This document shows positions 1 through 10,712 of a stretch of 64,000 nt of DNA, piece by piece. The notes under the pieces were generated by a model that had not been told where the DNA came from, did not search any database, and saw only the letters and a program-made list of their open reading frames with translations. The DNA lies in the NCBI GenBank assembly GCA_039583875.1, contig CM077158.1, forward strand, positions 239,615,447 through 239,679,446. Direction: 5' to 3'. Position 1 is the stretch's first letter, and each line of letters begins with the position of its first letter. This stretch comes from Platanthera guangdongensis. Taxonomy: Eukaryota > Streptophyta > Magnoliopsida > Asparagales > Orchidaceae. The position numbers and the translations under genes were made by a program.

Positions 1-270
1 AATACAGGAGTAGCACCAATTTCAGAGAAGATGCGAGAATCTCGTCGAAGATGGTTTGGACACGTACAAAGGGGACCATTAGAGCCACCTGTTAGGCGTT
101 GTAAGAGTCTAGTCACTAGGCATGTTAGACGTGGGAGGGGTAGACCAATAAAGACTTGAAATGAAATTATAAAGAAAGACCTGATGTACTTTGACATTAG
201 TGAGATTATGACAAAAGATAGGGCATAATGCCGACAAAGGATCCATATAGCCCACCCCACTATAGTGGGA
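1..270 (+). pseudogene. LINE (non-LTR retrotransposon) ORF2 3'-end remnant
   Basis: Frame 1 from base 1 reads a segment containing RRRWFGHVQRGP, then VRRC and RRGRGRP. This is the usual carboxy-terminal tail of plant LINE reverse transcriptases, which reads roughly RWFGHVQRRP...RGRGRPK. The frame has a stop at 157-159 where the family normally has a Trp-containing stretch. It then continues as KKDLMYFDISEIMTKDRA, with another stop before RIHIAHPT, which also fits the family. The 5' part lies outside the window. No poly-A tail or target duplication was found. It is a dead fragment. Family assignment is from recognised motif wording, not a search. Confidence 0.75.
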
Positions 271-419
271 TAAAGTCTTGAGTGTTGTTATTGTAATTGA
301 TATCAAAGCTCTGTTCACCTCTAAAGATTAAAATTTTGGTGAATTAAAATCTTTAGATTGAAATTTATTTTTGTTATTCTCTGAAGAAGAATGACAGACT
401 AATATATGAAAATATTTTT

Positions 420-660
420 GATTCTAATGTTACAGATCATTTCGTACTCACCGAAACTGATGGGAACACTCGCATGAAAATAATCAAGCCAAAGAATGAA
501 TGGTTAGAGCAAGACAAGAAAGCTAGAGCTTATGTTGTCAAAACTTTAAATATAGGTGATACTAATAGCAGACTGTCTTTCGCTGTTCGCAGCCTTTTGA
601 TATATGTAGGCTCTAAAATTTTATTTTGTAGGCCAAGTTTGATATTCACAGACATATTTT
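420..660 (+). pseudogene. Weak copia gag-like fragment
   Basis: A frame reading through about 420-600 gives FVLTETDGNTR followed by KPKNEWLEQDKKARAYVV. The W-x-x-x-D-K-K-A pattern resembles the start of the copia gag (UBN2) domain. The similarity is short, and the reading runs into unrelated sequence and a stop at 660. It could be chance, or the trace of an old element next to the LINE end. Confidence 0.25.
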
Positions 661-2292
661 GAGGATCTCTAACCCCCTAAAAATGAAATACAGCTCTCTC
701 CCCAAAATAACTAGAGCTTGATATGTTTGTTTATATGTTTATCACGTGCATACAAAGTGCTGATTTGCAGAATGATGTGGTTCCCCGGTATCCGCTAGGA
801 CAATATGGCGGAGTGTGATTGTTACGCGATTTCTGGTGAGCTCATAACTGACTCTCGTTTACTATGTTATGATGTTTTGGTTGCAGGGCAAAGTTCCAAT
901 GTAGGAGCGCGCTAGCTGATTGCAAAAGCTAAAAGCCTCATGAAGCGTTTCCCCCTTCCCTTATGTTGTATTCCTTTGCATTTTGTTCCGGCTTACGAGC
1001 CGAGGTAATTTAGGAAATTTATATGTTTTGATATGTTTATGTTTGTACGGCCTTAAGGCCAAAGACAATTGATACTATATATTATAGTTTTGTGGATACT
1101 CTCTGGTATAGATTTGTTTCCGCTGTGCTATTGTTTTTGCTATGTTAGTTTTACTTTTGTACCTCTCTTTATAATGCTTAACTTACCGAACCCGTATTAT
1201 ACGGTCGTTGTGATAGTGGTGTTACAACCTCCCCCTTACTTTTTTTTATCCTTTTCTTCTCCCTCCACTCATTTCACTTCTTCCTCTTTTTCTTCTTCCA
1301 CCCCAATCTCTTGTTGTTTATTTCCTGTGGTCAGCATTAATATCACTTGGCACTACCAACTCTCCTAAAAAGATAATATTTTATGAGAGTTGGTGACTCT
1401 TAGTCCTAAAGTTGGTATACTATGGAGAGTAAAAAGCATGTTCAATGGATAAAATTCTCTCAAAGGTGTACTATATTTCAACTAATAAGTTGAGGCTGAG
1501 GGTCATACTGTGTAGAACTTGCCTATCACATGCTTGGCTATTTTGATAGCATAAGCATGAAAAGAAGCCCATTTTAACTATTGCTGGAAAATTATCCGGG
1601 GTACCTTCAGTTGAATTCAAAATTTGTAGTTTGTATATTATGTTCAAGCAATTAGCACTTGAAAAATCAGTCAGGTTAACGAACAATCCGTTGGGAAATT
1701 AGAAAATTGTAGATTGTCTAGTTGGGTTCACCGTAAATGGGAATTCCATGATAGATACATGATCAAAATAATAATGATCCTGTTAGAAATCGTTTTATTT
1801 GTTCAGCATTTAAAAGTATTAGGCGTCAAGAAGTAGATACTTTTAAGTGATTTGGGCATGTAAATGAAAGAATAATCATTGCTATAAATGATGTTCGACA
1901 TGTCATTTGTGAGGGTAAAACAACATCTTGTTCGGCTATGTTAAATAAAATGTAGTTTATTTTGTTCAGTCGTATTCTGTAGCTATGAGTACATGTCTAT
2001 ATTTTTAAAATTCATTCTTTGGCTTGCATTTTAGAGATCTAAAATTGTAGATATGTTCATTTGAACGGCTTGCTAGTTATTATTTTTGTTTTTATTTACC
2101 TCAAGTAGGAGTGAGAACAAATAAGTGCGCATAAACTAATGTTGCAAATTGTGCTTTTATTCTTCGGTTCCTATTATTTTATGCTTATAGTGAAGATTTT
2201 GTTGTTCCTATGCACATATTTGAATATACGTGTTGCACGCGTTTTAATTCAAGTTTTTATTTTTCACGCTTCTTATTTCACGTGAATGTCGT
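661..2292. other. No recognisable gene; AT-rich intergenic sequence
   Basis: I see no exon-like coding stretch, RNA gene or paired terminal repeat here. 780-1240 has a mixed composition that could be the edge of an old LTR element, but no TG...CA ends, primer site or target duplication could be matched. 1380-2280 is AT-rich with frequent stops in all frames. Confidence 0.5.
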
Positions 2293-3098
<806 letters not shown>

Positions 3099-3170
3099 TA
3101 TATATATGTATATATATATATGTATGCTTAGCCCGGTTTAGAGAAACTGATTAATTTTCACCTTTTCACT

Positions 3171-3182
3171 TGGTATCAGAGC
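3171..3182 (+). other. Primer-binding site, tRNA-iMet type
   Basis: TGGTATCAGAGC, the standard copia primer site. It marks the start of the internal region of a plus-strand element. Confidence 0.8.
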
Positions 3183-3631
3183 CCAGGGAATACCGCCGCT
3201 CTCCCGATCTCGTCCGACCTAGCCTCCAACCCCGCTCCCGCCCGCGTCCGTCTTCAGCGCGCCGCCTCCCGCCGTATCACCTCCAGCTGCGTCGTCCGCA
3301 CGTCTCCCTCCCGCTCGGTTCTTCTCTCCAGCGCATTACTCCCGCCCGCCCGGTTTTTCTCTCCAACGCGTTTCTCCCGCGCGGTTCCACCTTCTAGCAT
3401 CGCTTCTCTTCTCTGTTCGGCGGCGTCCCTCTTCAGCGGCTCTCTCCGCCCGGTTTTTCGGGCGGCCCTTTGTCTTCGGGCGTTTTGTCCACCATGGGGG
3501 CTGTCGGAAACATCGTGGTCATATCCTTCGGTGTCCTCTCTGGCGAAACGATCTAGGGACACTCGTATGATGTGATTTCTTCAAAGTTGAGATCTTCGTG
3601 TTGCTAATTTTCTTCCTCCGTCTTGTTATTG

Positions 3632-4755
3632 ATGGGTGATTATTCTGAAATCGCATTGTCTCCTCAGACCGGTGCTCTGCACGGTCCCTCTGCAAATCCT
3701 CCTCAGAGCCATAACCAATCTGGCTCTTTGAAGATCAGTACTGTTTAGACCTGATATCGAGTCGAGTTCGAGCGATTTTGGCTCGGCTCGAAATTGAAAT
3801 TTTCGACTCGAACTCGGCTCGACTCAAAATGACTCGATTCCGAGTCGGCTTGAAATCAAATCGGGTCGGCTCGAAATCGAATCAAGTCGGCTCGAAATTG
3901 AGCAATTTTTCGTTTTATTCTTACTTTGCTCAAAATTAAATTGGGCAACCTATAAATTCAGCAAATGAAACACTAAAAGGCTTCATTCTTTTTATTTAGA
4001 TTTAAATTTTGTTATTTTTAATCTTAAAATAAGAATATATTAATAAATACATAATTTTTTTAATTAATTCGAGTGGATTCGAATTATATTTCGAGCGATT
4101 CAGGGCTGACTCAAAATCGACTCGAAATCTGTTTCGAGTCAAATTGAATCGACTCAAATTGAGTCGAATCAATTTTAACCGATTCCGATTCGGCTCAATT
4201 TTCTAACGATTTTCGAGCGAATTCCGAGTTTCGAATAATATGCTCAGCACTAGTACTGTTGCCTTGGATGACACAAATTATCTGGAATGGTACAGGGCTG
4301 CACAACATGCTATTTGAAGTCACCAGCTATACATGCATATTGATAGTACCACGATTGAGCCACCACGTACCGATCCCTTATGGAGAAAATGAGATGCGGA
4401 CAATTTCTTGGTTATCTCGTGGATACTTCACTCTATGTCCCCTCAGGTGTACCACAACTACATGCTTCGGGGTTCGGCTTATGACATTTGGACAAGGGCC
4501 CGTGACACCTACTCTCAGGCAGGCAGTTCGATGCAGATTTTTGAGCTCACTTGACGTGTTTTGGAGTTGAAGCTGGGTACCATGACCGTTTCTGCTTATT
4601 ACTCTGAGTTCGAACGTCTGTATCTGGAATTGGATTACTTCAGCACATTTACCGCTGCTTGCACTGCCGATGCACATGCTCTTCAGAAGGATAAAGATCG
4701 CTTCCGGGTTCATGTCTTTCTGGAGTGGTGTCTGGGGTCCATGTCTGTCATCTAT
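3632..4755 (+). pseudogene. copia gag pseudogene, split by a MITE
   Basis: The likely start is ATG 3632, reading MGDYSEIALSPQTGAL, a usual beginning for copia Gag. The frame runs to 3745, is interrupted by a 507-bp MITE, and resumes at 4261 as LDDTNYLEWYRAAQHA. This contains the N-Y-x-x-W motif of the Gag domain. Further conserved pieces are YDIWTRARDTYSQ and LELKLGTMTVSAYYSEFERL, the classic copia gag helix region. Several in-frame stops occur (for example after AQHAI, before DADNF and before RVLELK). No zinc knuckle is reached before the break at about 4755. Nonfunctional. Confidence 0.75.
3746..4252. mobile_element. hAT-like MITE, CGAG-rich
   Basis: 507 bp flanked by an exact 8-bp duplication GTACTGTT (3738-3745 and 4253-4260). 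The ends are TAGACCTGA and, inverted, TAGTGCTGA, which fit the hAT pattern (TA-R-N-G start, 8-bp target duplication). The interior is rich in TCGAG/CTCGAA motifs and then AT-rich. No transposase. It interrupts the copia gag reading frame, so it is younger than that element. Related CGAG-rich sequence occurs in the transporter 3' flank (for example 33505-33660). Confidence 0.75.
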
Positions 4756-5442
4756 CAAATTCTTGCTGAACAAGACTGAAAACTTCTGGAAGGGACAACA
4801 GAGGAGAGCGCCCAAGAATCTGCACACTGACCAGATCAAAGTTGCGATGTAAACAATGAAGAAACTCAAAAACTTTGTTCCTATCTTCCCGAGATCGAAC
4901 GAGGGTCTCATCCTCAGGTGACACAAGAGTAAGGGAGTCAAAGCGATCATACTTTTGATAAAGTTGAGTGAACTCCAAGTAGTAGACAGATAGGGGGCGA
5001 TCACCCTGACGAAGGAGGTAGATCTTCCGCTGCAGCTGGAATATCTAAGTAACATTTCCTAGGCAGGAGTAAGTAGCCTCGGCCCGCTTCCAAATATCCA
5101 CTGCAATCTCCAAAAAGAGATAATTTCGAGCAATCGTGTCAACCATAGAGTTTGTCAACAATCTTCATCATAGAGAGTTCTCGGACTCCCACTGTAGCCA
5201 ATCCAGAGAATCCTTAGCGGCTGTCAGAATAGTCCCCAGAACATACCCGAACAACCGTCTATTTTTCAAGGCAAGAGTAATAGCCCGAGACCAAGGGAGA
5301 AAATTGGAACCATCCTGTCCAATAGTGGTGATTTGAGGAGTATTGTGGTCATGACTGGACTGAGCCGAGACACCAGACTACATGTTAGCAGAGGAAATCC
5401 CGACACCGGAAAAAAGAGTAAGGGATCCATCATTCCCCGACA
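4755..5442 (-). pseudogene. copia gag pseudogene (minus strand, N-terminal two thirds)
   Basis: The minus-strand reading begins MSGNDGSLTLFSGVGISSAN at about 5442. It includes GSNFLPWSRAITLALKNRR, the start of the copia Gag domain (a W plus basic helix). Further on, in a shifted frame, come SREDRNKVFEFLHCLHRNFD and LGRSPLLSLPEVFSLVQQE, which match the conserved Gag segment of the form DR-x-x-x-F-L...GR-x-P-L-P-S-x-x-E-V-F. Stops and frameshifts lie between the pieces. The sequence ends at about 4755 against a plus-strand gag fragment. Nonfunctional. Confidence 0.75.
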
Positions 5443-6526
5443 TGATGTGCAAGAACAAGCACAAGAGGCACCACAAACACCTAGATAAAACTAGGGTTGG
5501 TTTAGAGAAGATGGAACAATACAAAGATCATAAAAGAACCTCCAATAAGGACCGACACCGGAAATGCCATCAGTTTAGAGCCACATTTCCGGTGTCAAAG
5601 AATCAGAACAGCCGCAAACTGCTTGAAAAAAATGAAGAACGGAGGAAGAGAAGGTTCCTGGCGGAGGAGACGATGAGTGGTTGTTGGAGACTGCCGGAGC
5701 CCGCTAGAGAACTAGAGAAGGTGCTGGAGAATGACTCTACGTGGAAGCTGGCGCGGCTGTACACGGGAGAGGCTACGAGATGCGGAGCGGAGCGCGAGTG
5801 CAGAGTGGGGCGCGGGTGCAGAGCGGAAGCGGCGTGCAGGTGCGGACCGAGATGCCGATGCGGAGCGGCGCCGGATGCAGAGCGCTACTAGGGATGCAGG
5901 TGCAGGAGCGGGAGAGAGTGACGAGATGTGGAGGAGGACGCAAAAGCCTGATGAGATTCTGGGTCAGCTTGTTTTGACGGTGGCGGTGACAAAATGAGCT
6001 ATGAGAATGGAGCGGTGAAAATGGAGCGATTGAAATTGAGCTGTTCAGAATGACAAAACAGTTTGGTAAAACAGCGATGATAGAGCTGTTCGGAATGAAG
6101 AAATAGTTTGGTAAAATAGAGGTAGCGTTTCTATTACATTTAATTATAAAAAATTACAATTACACTAATTAAAATAATTATAATTAATATTTATTATAAA
6201 TTTAATTTATTATTAATAATAGTCATATTAGTAATATCAATAGTTTAATACTAATATGATATCATAATAATAATATTATAATAACAATATAACAATAATC
6301 ATAATAATTATAATATAATAATATAATAATCACAATAATAATAAAATTCGAAGCATAGGACTTATATCACCGGAGGTTCGAAATCATGGGAGGAGGAGGG
6401 GGTTGGGGGGAGGCGGCAGAGCATCTCATCAGCGTCGGGGGGGGGGGGGGGGGGGTCTCCCAGGCGTCCATCCTTCTCGTCGGCGCCATCCATGACGGTG
6501 GAGGAGGAGATGGGGGGAGGGGTTCT
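5443..6526 (-). other. Leader of minus-strand copia element, partly AT-rich, partly simple
   Basis: No protein is supported. 5640-5940 has GC-rich, imperfectly repeated motifs (GCGGAGCG, GGTGCAGAG) that keep long frames open by composition only. 6130-6350 is very AT-rich with TAATAA/ATAATA runs. 6360-6526 includes a G homopolymer of about 15 at 6438. Confidence 0.5.
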
Positions 6527-6675
6527 TGTTAGAGTTATTATTATGTAATAATTTAATATTGTCGAGTTTAGTCCCACACCGCCTATCGGTGTTGAGTGTC
6601 TTGATGTAAGCCCTATATATTGCACCTATGTGGATGAATAGATTTGCACCTTCCATTTTACTATTCCTTTCTACA
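6527..6675 (+). repeat. 5' LTR of TRIM-like element
   Basis: 149 bp, TGTTAGAGTT...TTTCTACA, with a CTATATAT box near 6611-6620. Followed directly by the tRNA-Met primer site. Confidence 0.88.
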
Positions 6676-7850
6676 TGGTATCAGAGGAACGATTCTGAGA
6701 CCTAAAATTTTTTTCCCGATCCGCTACTGTTCCCCCCTTCCTCGACCCATCCTTCCGCGACCACGAATTGATAGGGCTCACGGGAATAGCCTTTCCCCTC
6801 GCTCCCGTCGACGGAATCGTCGTCTGATTCCGGAGACGTGAGCAGGACCTTCTCCCGACGGCTTCGTCGGCTTCTCCCGACAAATTGCGCCGACTGCTTC
6901 TGCCGCCGCCGCCCTGTGCTTCTTCCGCCTCCGACATCGACGGCTCCTCCGGCTTCCGTCCGCGACATCGATGATCCCGTCGGCTCCCCTCTGCATCGCA
7001 GATGCCGACGCCTCTGCTTCCAGCTTCTCCCGTCATCTTCATCGCTGCTGTTTTCGCCTGCGTCATCCTCTGCCTCTGTCGTTATCTTCTCCCGACGTCT
7101 TCGCCGCCGATGCTGCCTTCTCTGCTTCTCCCGACAATTTCGTCGTCTTCTTCCGACGGTTCGGCTTCCGTCGCTACTTCTCCCGACGGCTGCTTCTCTC
7201 TTCGGCTACTGCTTCTGCTCCGGCTGCTCTGCGTGCCCCTGCTGCCCTGTCACTGCTTCTCCCGACGACTCCGCCGTTGCTGCTGCGGCATGAGCCTTTT
7301 TTTCAGTCCAGTCTAGTTTTTTTTAAGTTGTTTGTGTGTTTGTCTGCATCTCTATGATTTCTGCCTTCTTCCGCGTGATCTGGGTTCATGTACCCGACGA
7401 GGGTCCCACACGTGCACGTGGTCTACGTGAGGGGGAGTGTACGTCACGACCTCCAGGCATAGTCTATGCCTTCGTGCACGTATTCCACGTGAGGGGGGGT
7501 GTTTGTGATAACGACGACTCAAATGCCTCTTTCCCGACACCTGCCTTAGTCACACATGGCCCCCAGGTCGATTTCGTATGTTGTTTGCTTCTCCTCGTCG
7601 TTTTCTCTGGATTTGGTAGGGTTGGTTTGGTCTTTCGTGGTTGACCTAGTTTCCACTTCGAGTGTATCCAACGTGGTCATGGTCGGTTTTGTGGACCAAC
7701 GTTGTGTGGCTCTTGCCCGATTGAAGTATCCCCAGTGACACGCGGTTGGGACTCGGTGGCGGTTTTTTTGCTCCACGTTGCCAACCTTCTTTTACCTTTC
7801 GTTTTATGTTGTGGTCAAGCTGTAGGGTCCCCCTTCAGCTTGAGGGGGAG

Positions 7851-7999
7851 TGTTCGAGTTATTATTATGTAATAGTTTAATATTGTTTAGTTTAGTCCCA
7901 CACCGCCTATCGGTGTTGGGTGTCTTGATGTAAGCCCTATATATTGCCCCTATGTGGATGAATAAATTTGCACATTTCATTTTACTATTCCTTTCTACA
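7851..7999 (+). repeat. 3' LTR of TRIM-like element
   Basis: 149 bp, TGTTCGAGTT...TTTCTACA, preceded by the polypurine tract GAGGGGGAG and followed by the target duplication GTTCT. Confidence 0.88.
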
Positions 8000-8480
8000 G
8001 TTCTCCACGACAGACCTTCTCGCCGGTGTCCTTGGCAGACCTTCTCGCCGGCGTCCATGGCAGTGGAGGAGATGGGGGGTGGGGGAGGGGGCTTCTCAAA
8101 GGCGTCTTGCCGACATCCATGACATAAATTCTCGCCGGCCTACACGGCGGAGGAGGAGATGCAGTTGTTTTTTTGCGAAAGTAATACAGTTGACGGTGGC
8201 GGTAGGAACGTTCCGTTGAAAAGGAGATCCAAGCTCCTGTCGGAAAGCTCCGTTGGGAACGCAAAACAATGGAACGTTGACAATGGAACGCACGAACCAA
8301 ACAAAAAAATGCCCAAAGACGTTCCGTTACCAACACAATGGAGCTAGAACGGTGAAACATATTGACCCTCAGATGCAGAACCCGTTGCGGCTGCTGAGGT
8401 TGTGGACGTGCAGCGGTGCCGGAGGTCCCTGCTTGGTGAAACCAAGAGGACATCGGTTGTGTGGAGTCGAGGAAGGACCT

Positions 8481-8493
8481 GGCTCTGATACCA
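8481..8493 (-). other. Primer-binding site, tRNA-iMet type (minus strand)
   Basis: Plus-strand GGCTCTGATACCA is the complement of TGGTATCAGAGCC. It fixes the minus orientation of the copia element and places its 5' LTR to the right. Confidence 0.75.
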
Positions 8494-8985
8494 AGTTGTT
8501 GTGGGCTTGCTTCGTTGAAGAGGTGTTGGAGTCCGAGATACAAGGGGCAAGCCCTAGAATGGTGGAGGAGATGAAAGATGAGGAAACCCTAGAGGGTGGA
8601 GGAAGGAGAGGAGCTTAGAGAGAGAGGGAGAGGAATTTTAGAGAGATAAAGAGAACTTCATTTTTTTCATTGCTTCCCTCCAATACAAGACAAGCACAAG
8701 AACATGAGTGTAAAAACCCGATACAACTAAATACATGAAATATTAAACATATAAAAGGACTGCAAAATGACTACACCCTAAACCCTTAAACAAATAAGAA
8801 AGACTACATAAAATATTAATTAACTAGATAACCAAAGAGGGACCATAACACCTTACTCTTTAAATCCCTCATTTGTATAACCTCACTCTTCACCAATTCC
8901 TCTTGCTACTACAACTTCTCGAACTACAAGAAACCTGCTTTCTTCTCCAACTAATTATTTTCTAGATTTTTTGGAGTTTTCACAT

Positions 8986-10070
8986 TTGCGTCTTCTTCAT
9001 AAACAACACTCATTCGCGGACACAGTTGCGACAATGAAGTCATTCACGGGTGCAGTTGGGGATTGGGGTAAGCTTCACGCCTGAAGGCTCTGCCAAAAAA
9101 GAAGTCCAGTATAGCTGGAGAGCCCCGTCAGGTTTTAGTTAGGGATAATGGCGTAGCCCCGTGCTTTGCGGTTCTGCCAAAGAATTTCTATCATATGGGC
9201 GGAGCTCCGTTATGGTCGCTTTGCAACCCCGTATTTGTCGAGTGGTCCAGCCCATCCCGAGGCCCGTGGCGAGAGATGAGTTCCCAGCTTCACCATGCAT
9301 CCGCTTCCCACCTGTTGAGGGGCCTTCGATGAGTGGAGCAGCCGAGCTCCCACTCACCTGTAGGTAGGAAGTGAGTGGTTGGTGCCCAATTCCACCGAGC
9401 ACTCGCTGCCTGGGCAAGGGGCGAGTGGCGAGTGCCCAGTCCAGCCCCGCACTCGCCGCCTGTGCCAGTGGGCCAGATCGGCCCGACTTGCCTGTCAAGA
9501 GGAGTGATCCGCATTTTCTTGTAATCCCATTTTGGCCTGCTAATAGCCCCTCCAAATGACGGAGTTTCGCTGTTGGCAGATCACTTGGGGCTGCGTTTAG
9601 TAGAACCAAATGGCGGAGTTTTGTTGTTAGTAGACCGTTCTAAGAAAACTATAAATAGAGCTCCAAGGACACCTTTGAAGAGAACCTCATCTTGGTTTTT
9701 CTCTCCCTTGGTTAGATTTGGTTGGCAAGAGCTTCAGCTCATCATTCACCGTGGTTTCCGGGTGGGTGGTCGGGAGCTCTCGTGGCCCTACAAAGGTGCC
9801 CGGTCTAGTATTGGATTGGGAGGGGAAGCAATCTAAGATTTTATGGGTGTGTGGCGGGACCTCCTCGCTGCAACTCGGTGTCTGTTTGAGGTCGTTCTGG
9901 TGAATAAGTCTCTAAACTCAAGTCCTCTGTCAAGACACTGGCTCGGGATAAGTAAAGTCTAGCTACACCTCCGGTCCGAACTCGTTGAGCCGTGATTTTC
10001 GGGGTTCAACAGTCGTAGTTAGGGATAGGAGTGCATCCCGCTTACACGCGGGCCCGTGCAAAGATGCTAG
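8986..10070 (+). mobile_element. Helitron 3' end enclosing LTR-like sequence
   Basis: The sequence ends with a textbook Helitron terminus: hairpin CCCGC-TTACAC-GCGGG (10037-10052), then CCCGTGCAAAGATG and CTAG at 10067-10070, followed by T. The 5' end (TC...) was not found, so the left limit is arbitrary. Inside, 9060-10011 has LTR-like composition with a TATA motif (CTATAAATAG, about 9650) and a possible CA end at 10011, but no partner or target duplication was seen. No Rep/helicase domain is visible. It lies immediately upstream of the transporter promoter region. Confidence 0.5.
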
Positions 10071-10712
10071 TTTAGTGTTAAAAAGAGTAAATAAATTATA
10101 CACACGTAGAGAAGTGACATGTGGCATATAGGAGGAAGCTGGCCACAAATATAGTAATGTACTATTGTCCATGTTAACTAATTTATAAGAGAGAAGCCAA
10201 ATGGCAAGTTTACGTTTTCTATACAAAGTTAAGTAGATACCTCCATGAACAGATCAACATCGACCAAAATGGCTAAAAAATAAAATACTGCAGTTGAGCT
10301 CTCGTTTTTTTTGCCTATTTTTGGAACTTCATTGGCCAAAATGGCCAATGGAGAATAAATATTCAACGAAGAAATGCCCATTCTAATTCAATATCCTCCT
10401 GCATGTCGTTCTCTTCTTCTTAACCATTTATCATTAAAATATCTCAATAACAACAGAGGTTGGCAGGTTGCAATCTCTTGTCACATATAAAACTCACCCC
10501 TTCAAACTTCACAGCATCAAAGAGAAGCGCTACTTTTTGGCATTTAGCAAGAACGACATAATTAAGCCGCAGGCTTATATGCATGAAATGATATCCCTGA
10601 AATGCCTCATAAACACCCCTCCTGCCGCTTCTCCGCACATTATTTTCTTCAAAGACATGCTGAAATAATCATACAGAACGCATTTTGATCTATTTCAAGC
10701 GCTGCAGTGGAT
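10071..10712 (+). promoter_or_regulatory. Presumed promoter and 5' UTR of the PDR transporter gene
   Basis: Unique AT-rich sequence between the Helitron end and the first ATG. A TATA-like CATATAAAAC lies at 10484-10493, about 220 bp before the ATG at 10713, which would put transcription start near 10515-10525. No other factor site is claimed. Positioning is inferred from the gene start only. Confidence 0.5.

Larger units (their letters stand above)
3125..4755 (+). mobile_element. Degenerate copia retrotransposon 5' part
   Basis: A primer-binding site matching the plant initiator tRNA-Met 3' end (TGGTATCAGAGC, 3171-3182) is followed by a GC-rich leader, a gag start at 3632 and gag-like sequence to about 4755. 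The upstream LTR would end near 3168, but its start could not be found because the microsatellite and Helitron lie there. The pol region is missing: at about 4755 the sequence switches to a minus-strand gag from a different copia element. Confidence 0.65.
6527..7999 (+). mobile_element. Short non-autonomous LTR retrotransposon (TRIM-like), complete
   Basis: 1473 bp with 149-bp direct LTRs at 6527-6675 and 7851-7999 (TGTT...TACA) and a perfect 5-bp target duplication GTTCT (6522-6526 and 8000-8004). A tRNA-Met primer site (TGGTATCAGAGG) is at 6676 and a purine tract TTGAGGGGGAG abuts the 3' LTR. By eye the LTRs differ at about nine positions (roughly 6%). The 1175-bp interior has no retroviral motif. 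It is pyrimidine- and GC-rich with repeated TTCTCCCGACG motifs. It is longer inside than classic TRIMs, so it could also be a copia deletion derivative. Confidence 0.88.
4755..8985 (-). mobile_element. Degenerate minus-strand copia retrotransposon (5' LTR, leader, gag)
   Basis: Read on the minus strand: a probable 5' LTR (start in plus coordinates 8497, outer end uncertain near 8985) and a tRNA-Met primer site at 8481-8493 (GGCTCTGATACCA on the plus strand). A long leader follows, then a gag starting near 5442. Gag is truncated at about 4755, where it meets an oppositely oriented copia fragment. The leader is split by a later 1473-bp LTR element (6527-7999). No protease, integrase or RT remains. 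The outer LTR limit is a guess from a CA end near 8984. Confidence 0.55.

Noticed and set aside
3171..3182. tRNA gene fragments at TGGTATCAGAGC sites (also 6676, 26565, 33895, 41238, 48574, 55873)
   Set aside because: These are retroelement primer sites complementary to the tRNA-Met 3' end; no cloverleaf surrounds them.
6438..6453. G homopolymer (also 61549-61561)
   Set aside because: Could be a regulatory or quadruplex signal, but a single homopolymer in repeat-rich DNA is more simply slippage or a sequencing length error.
9060..10011. Solo LTR with TATA motif
   Set aside because: Composition and a CA end fit, but no TG start with matching target duplication was found; left inside the Helitron-end entry.
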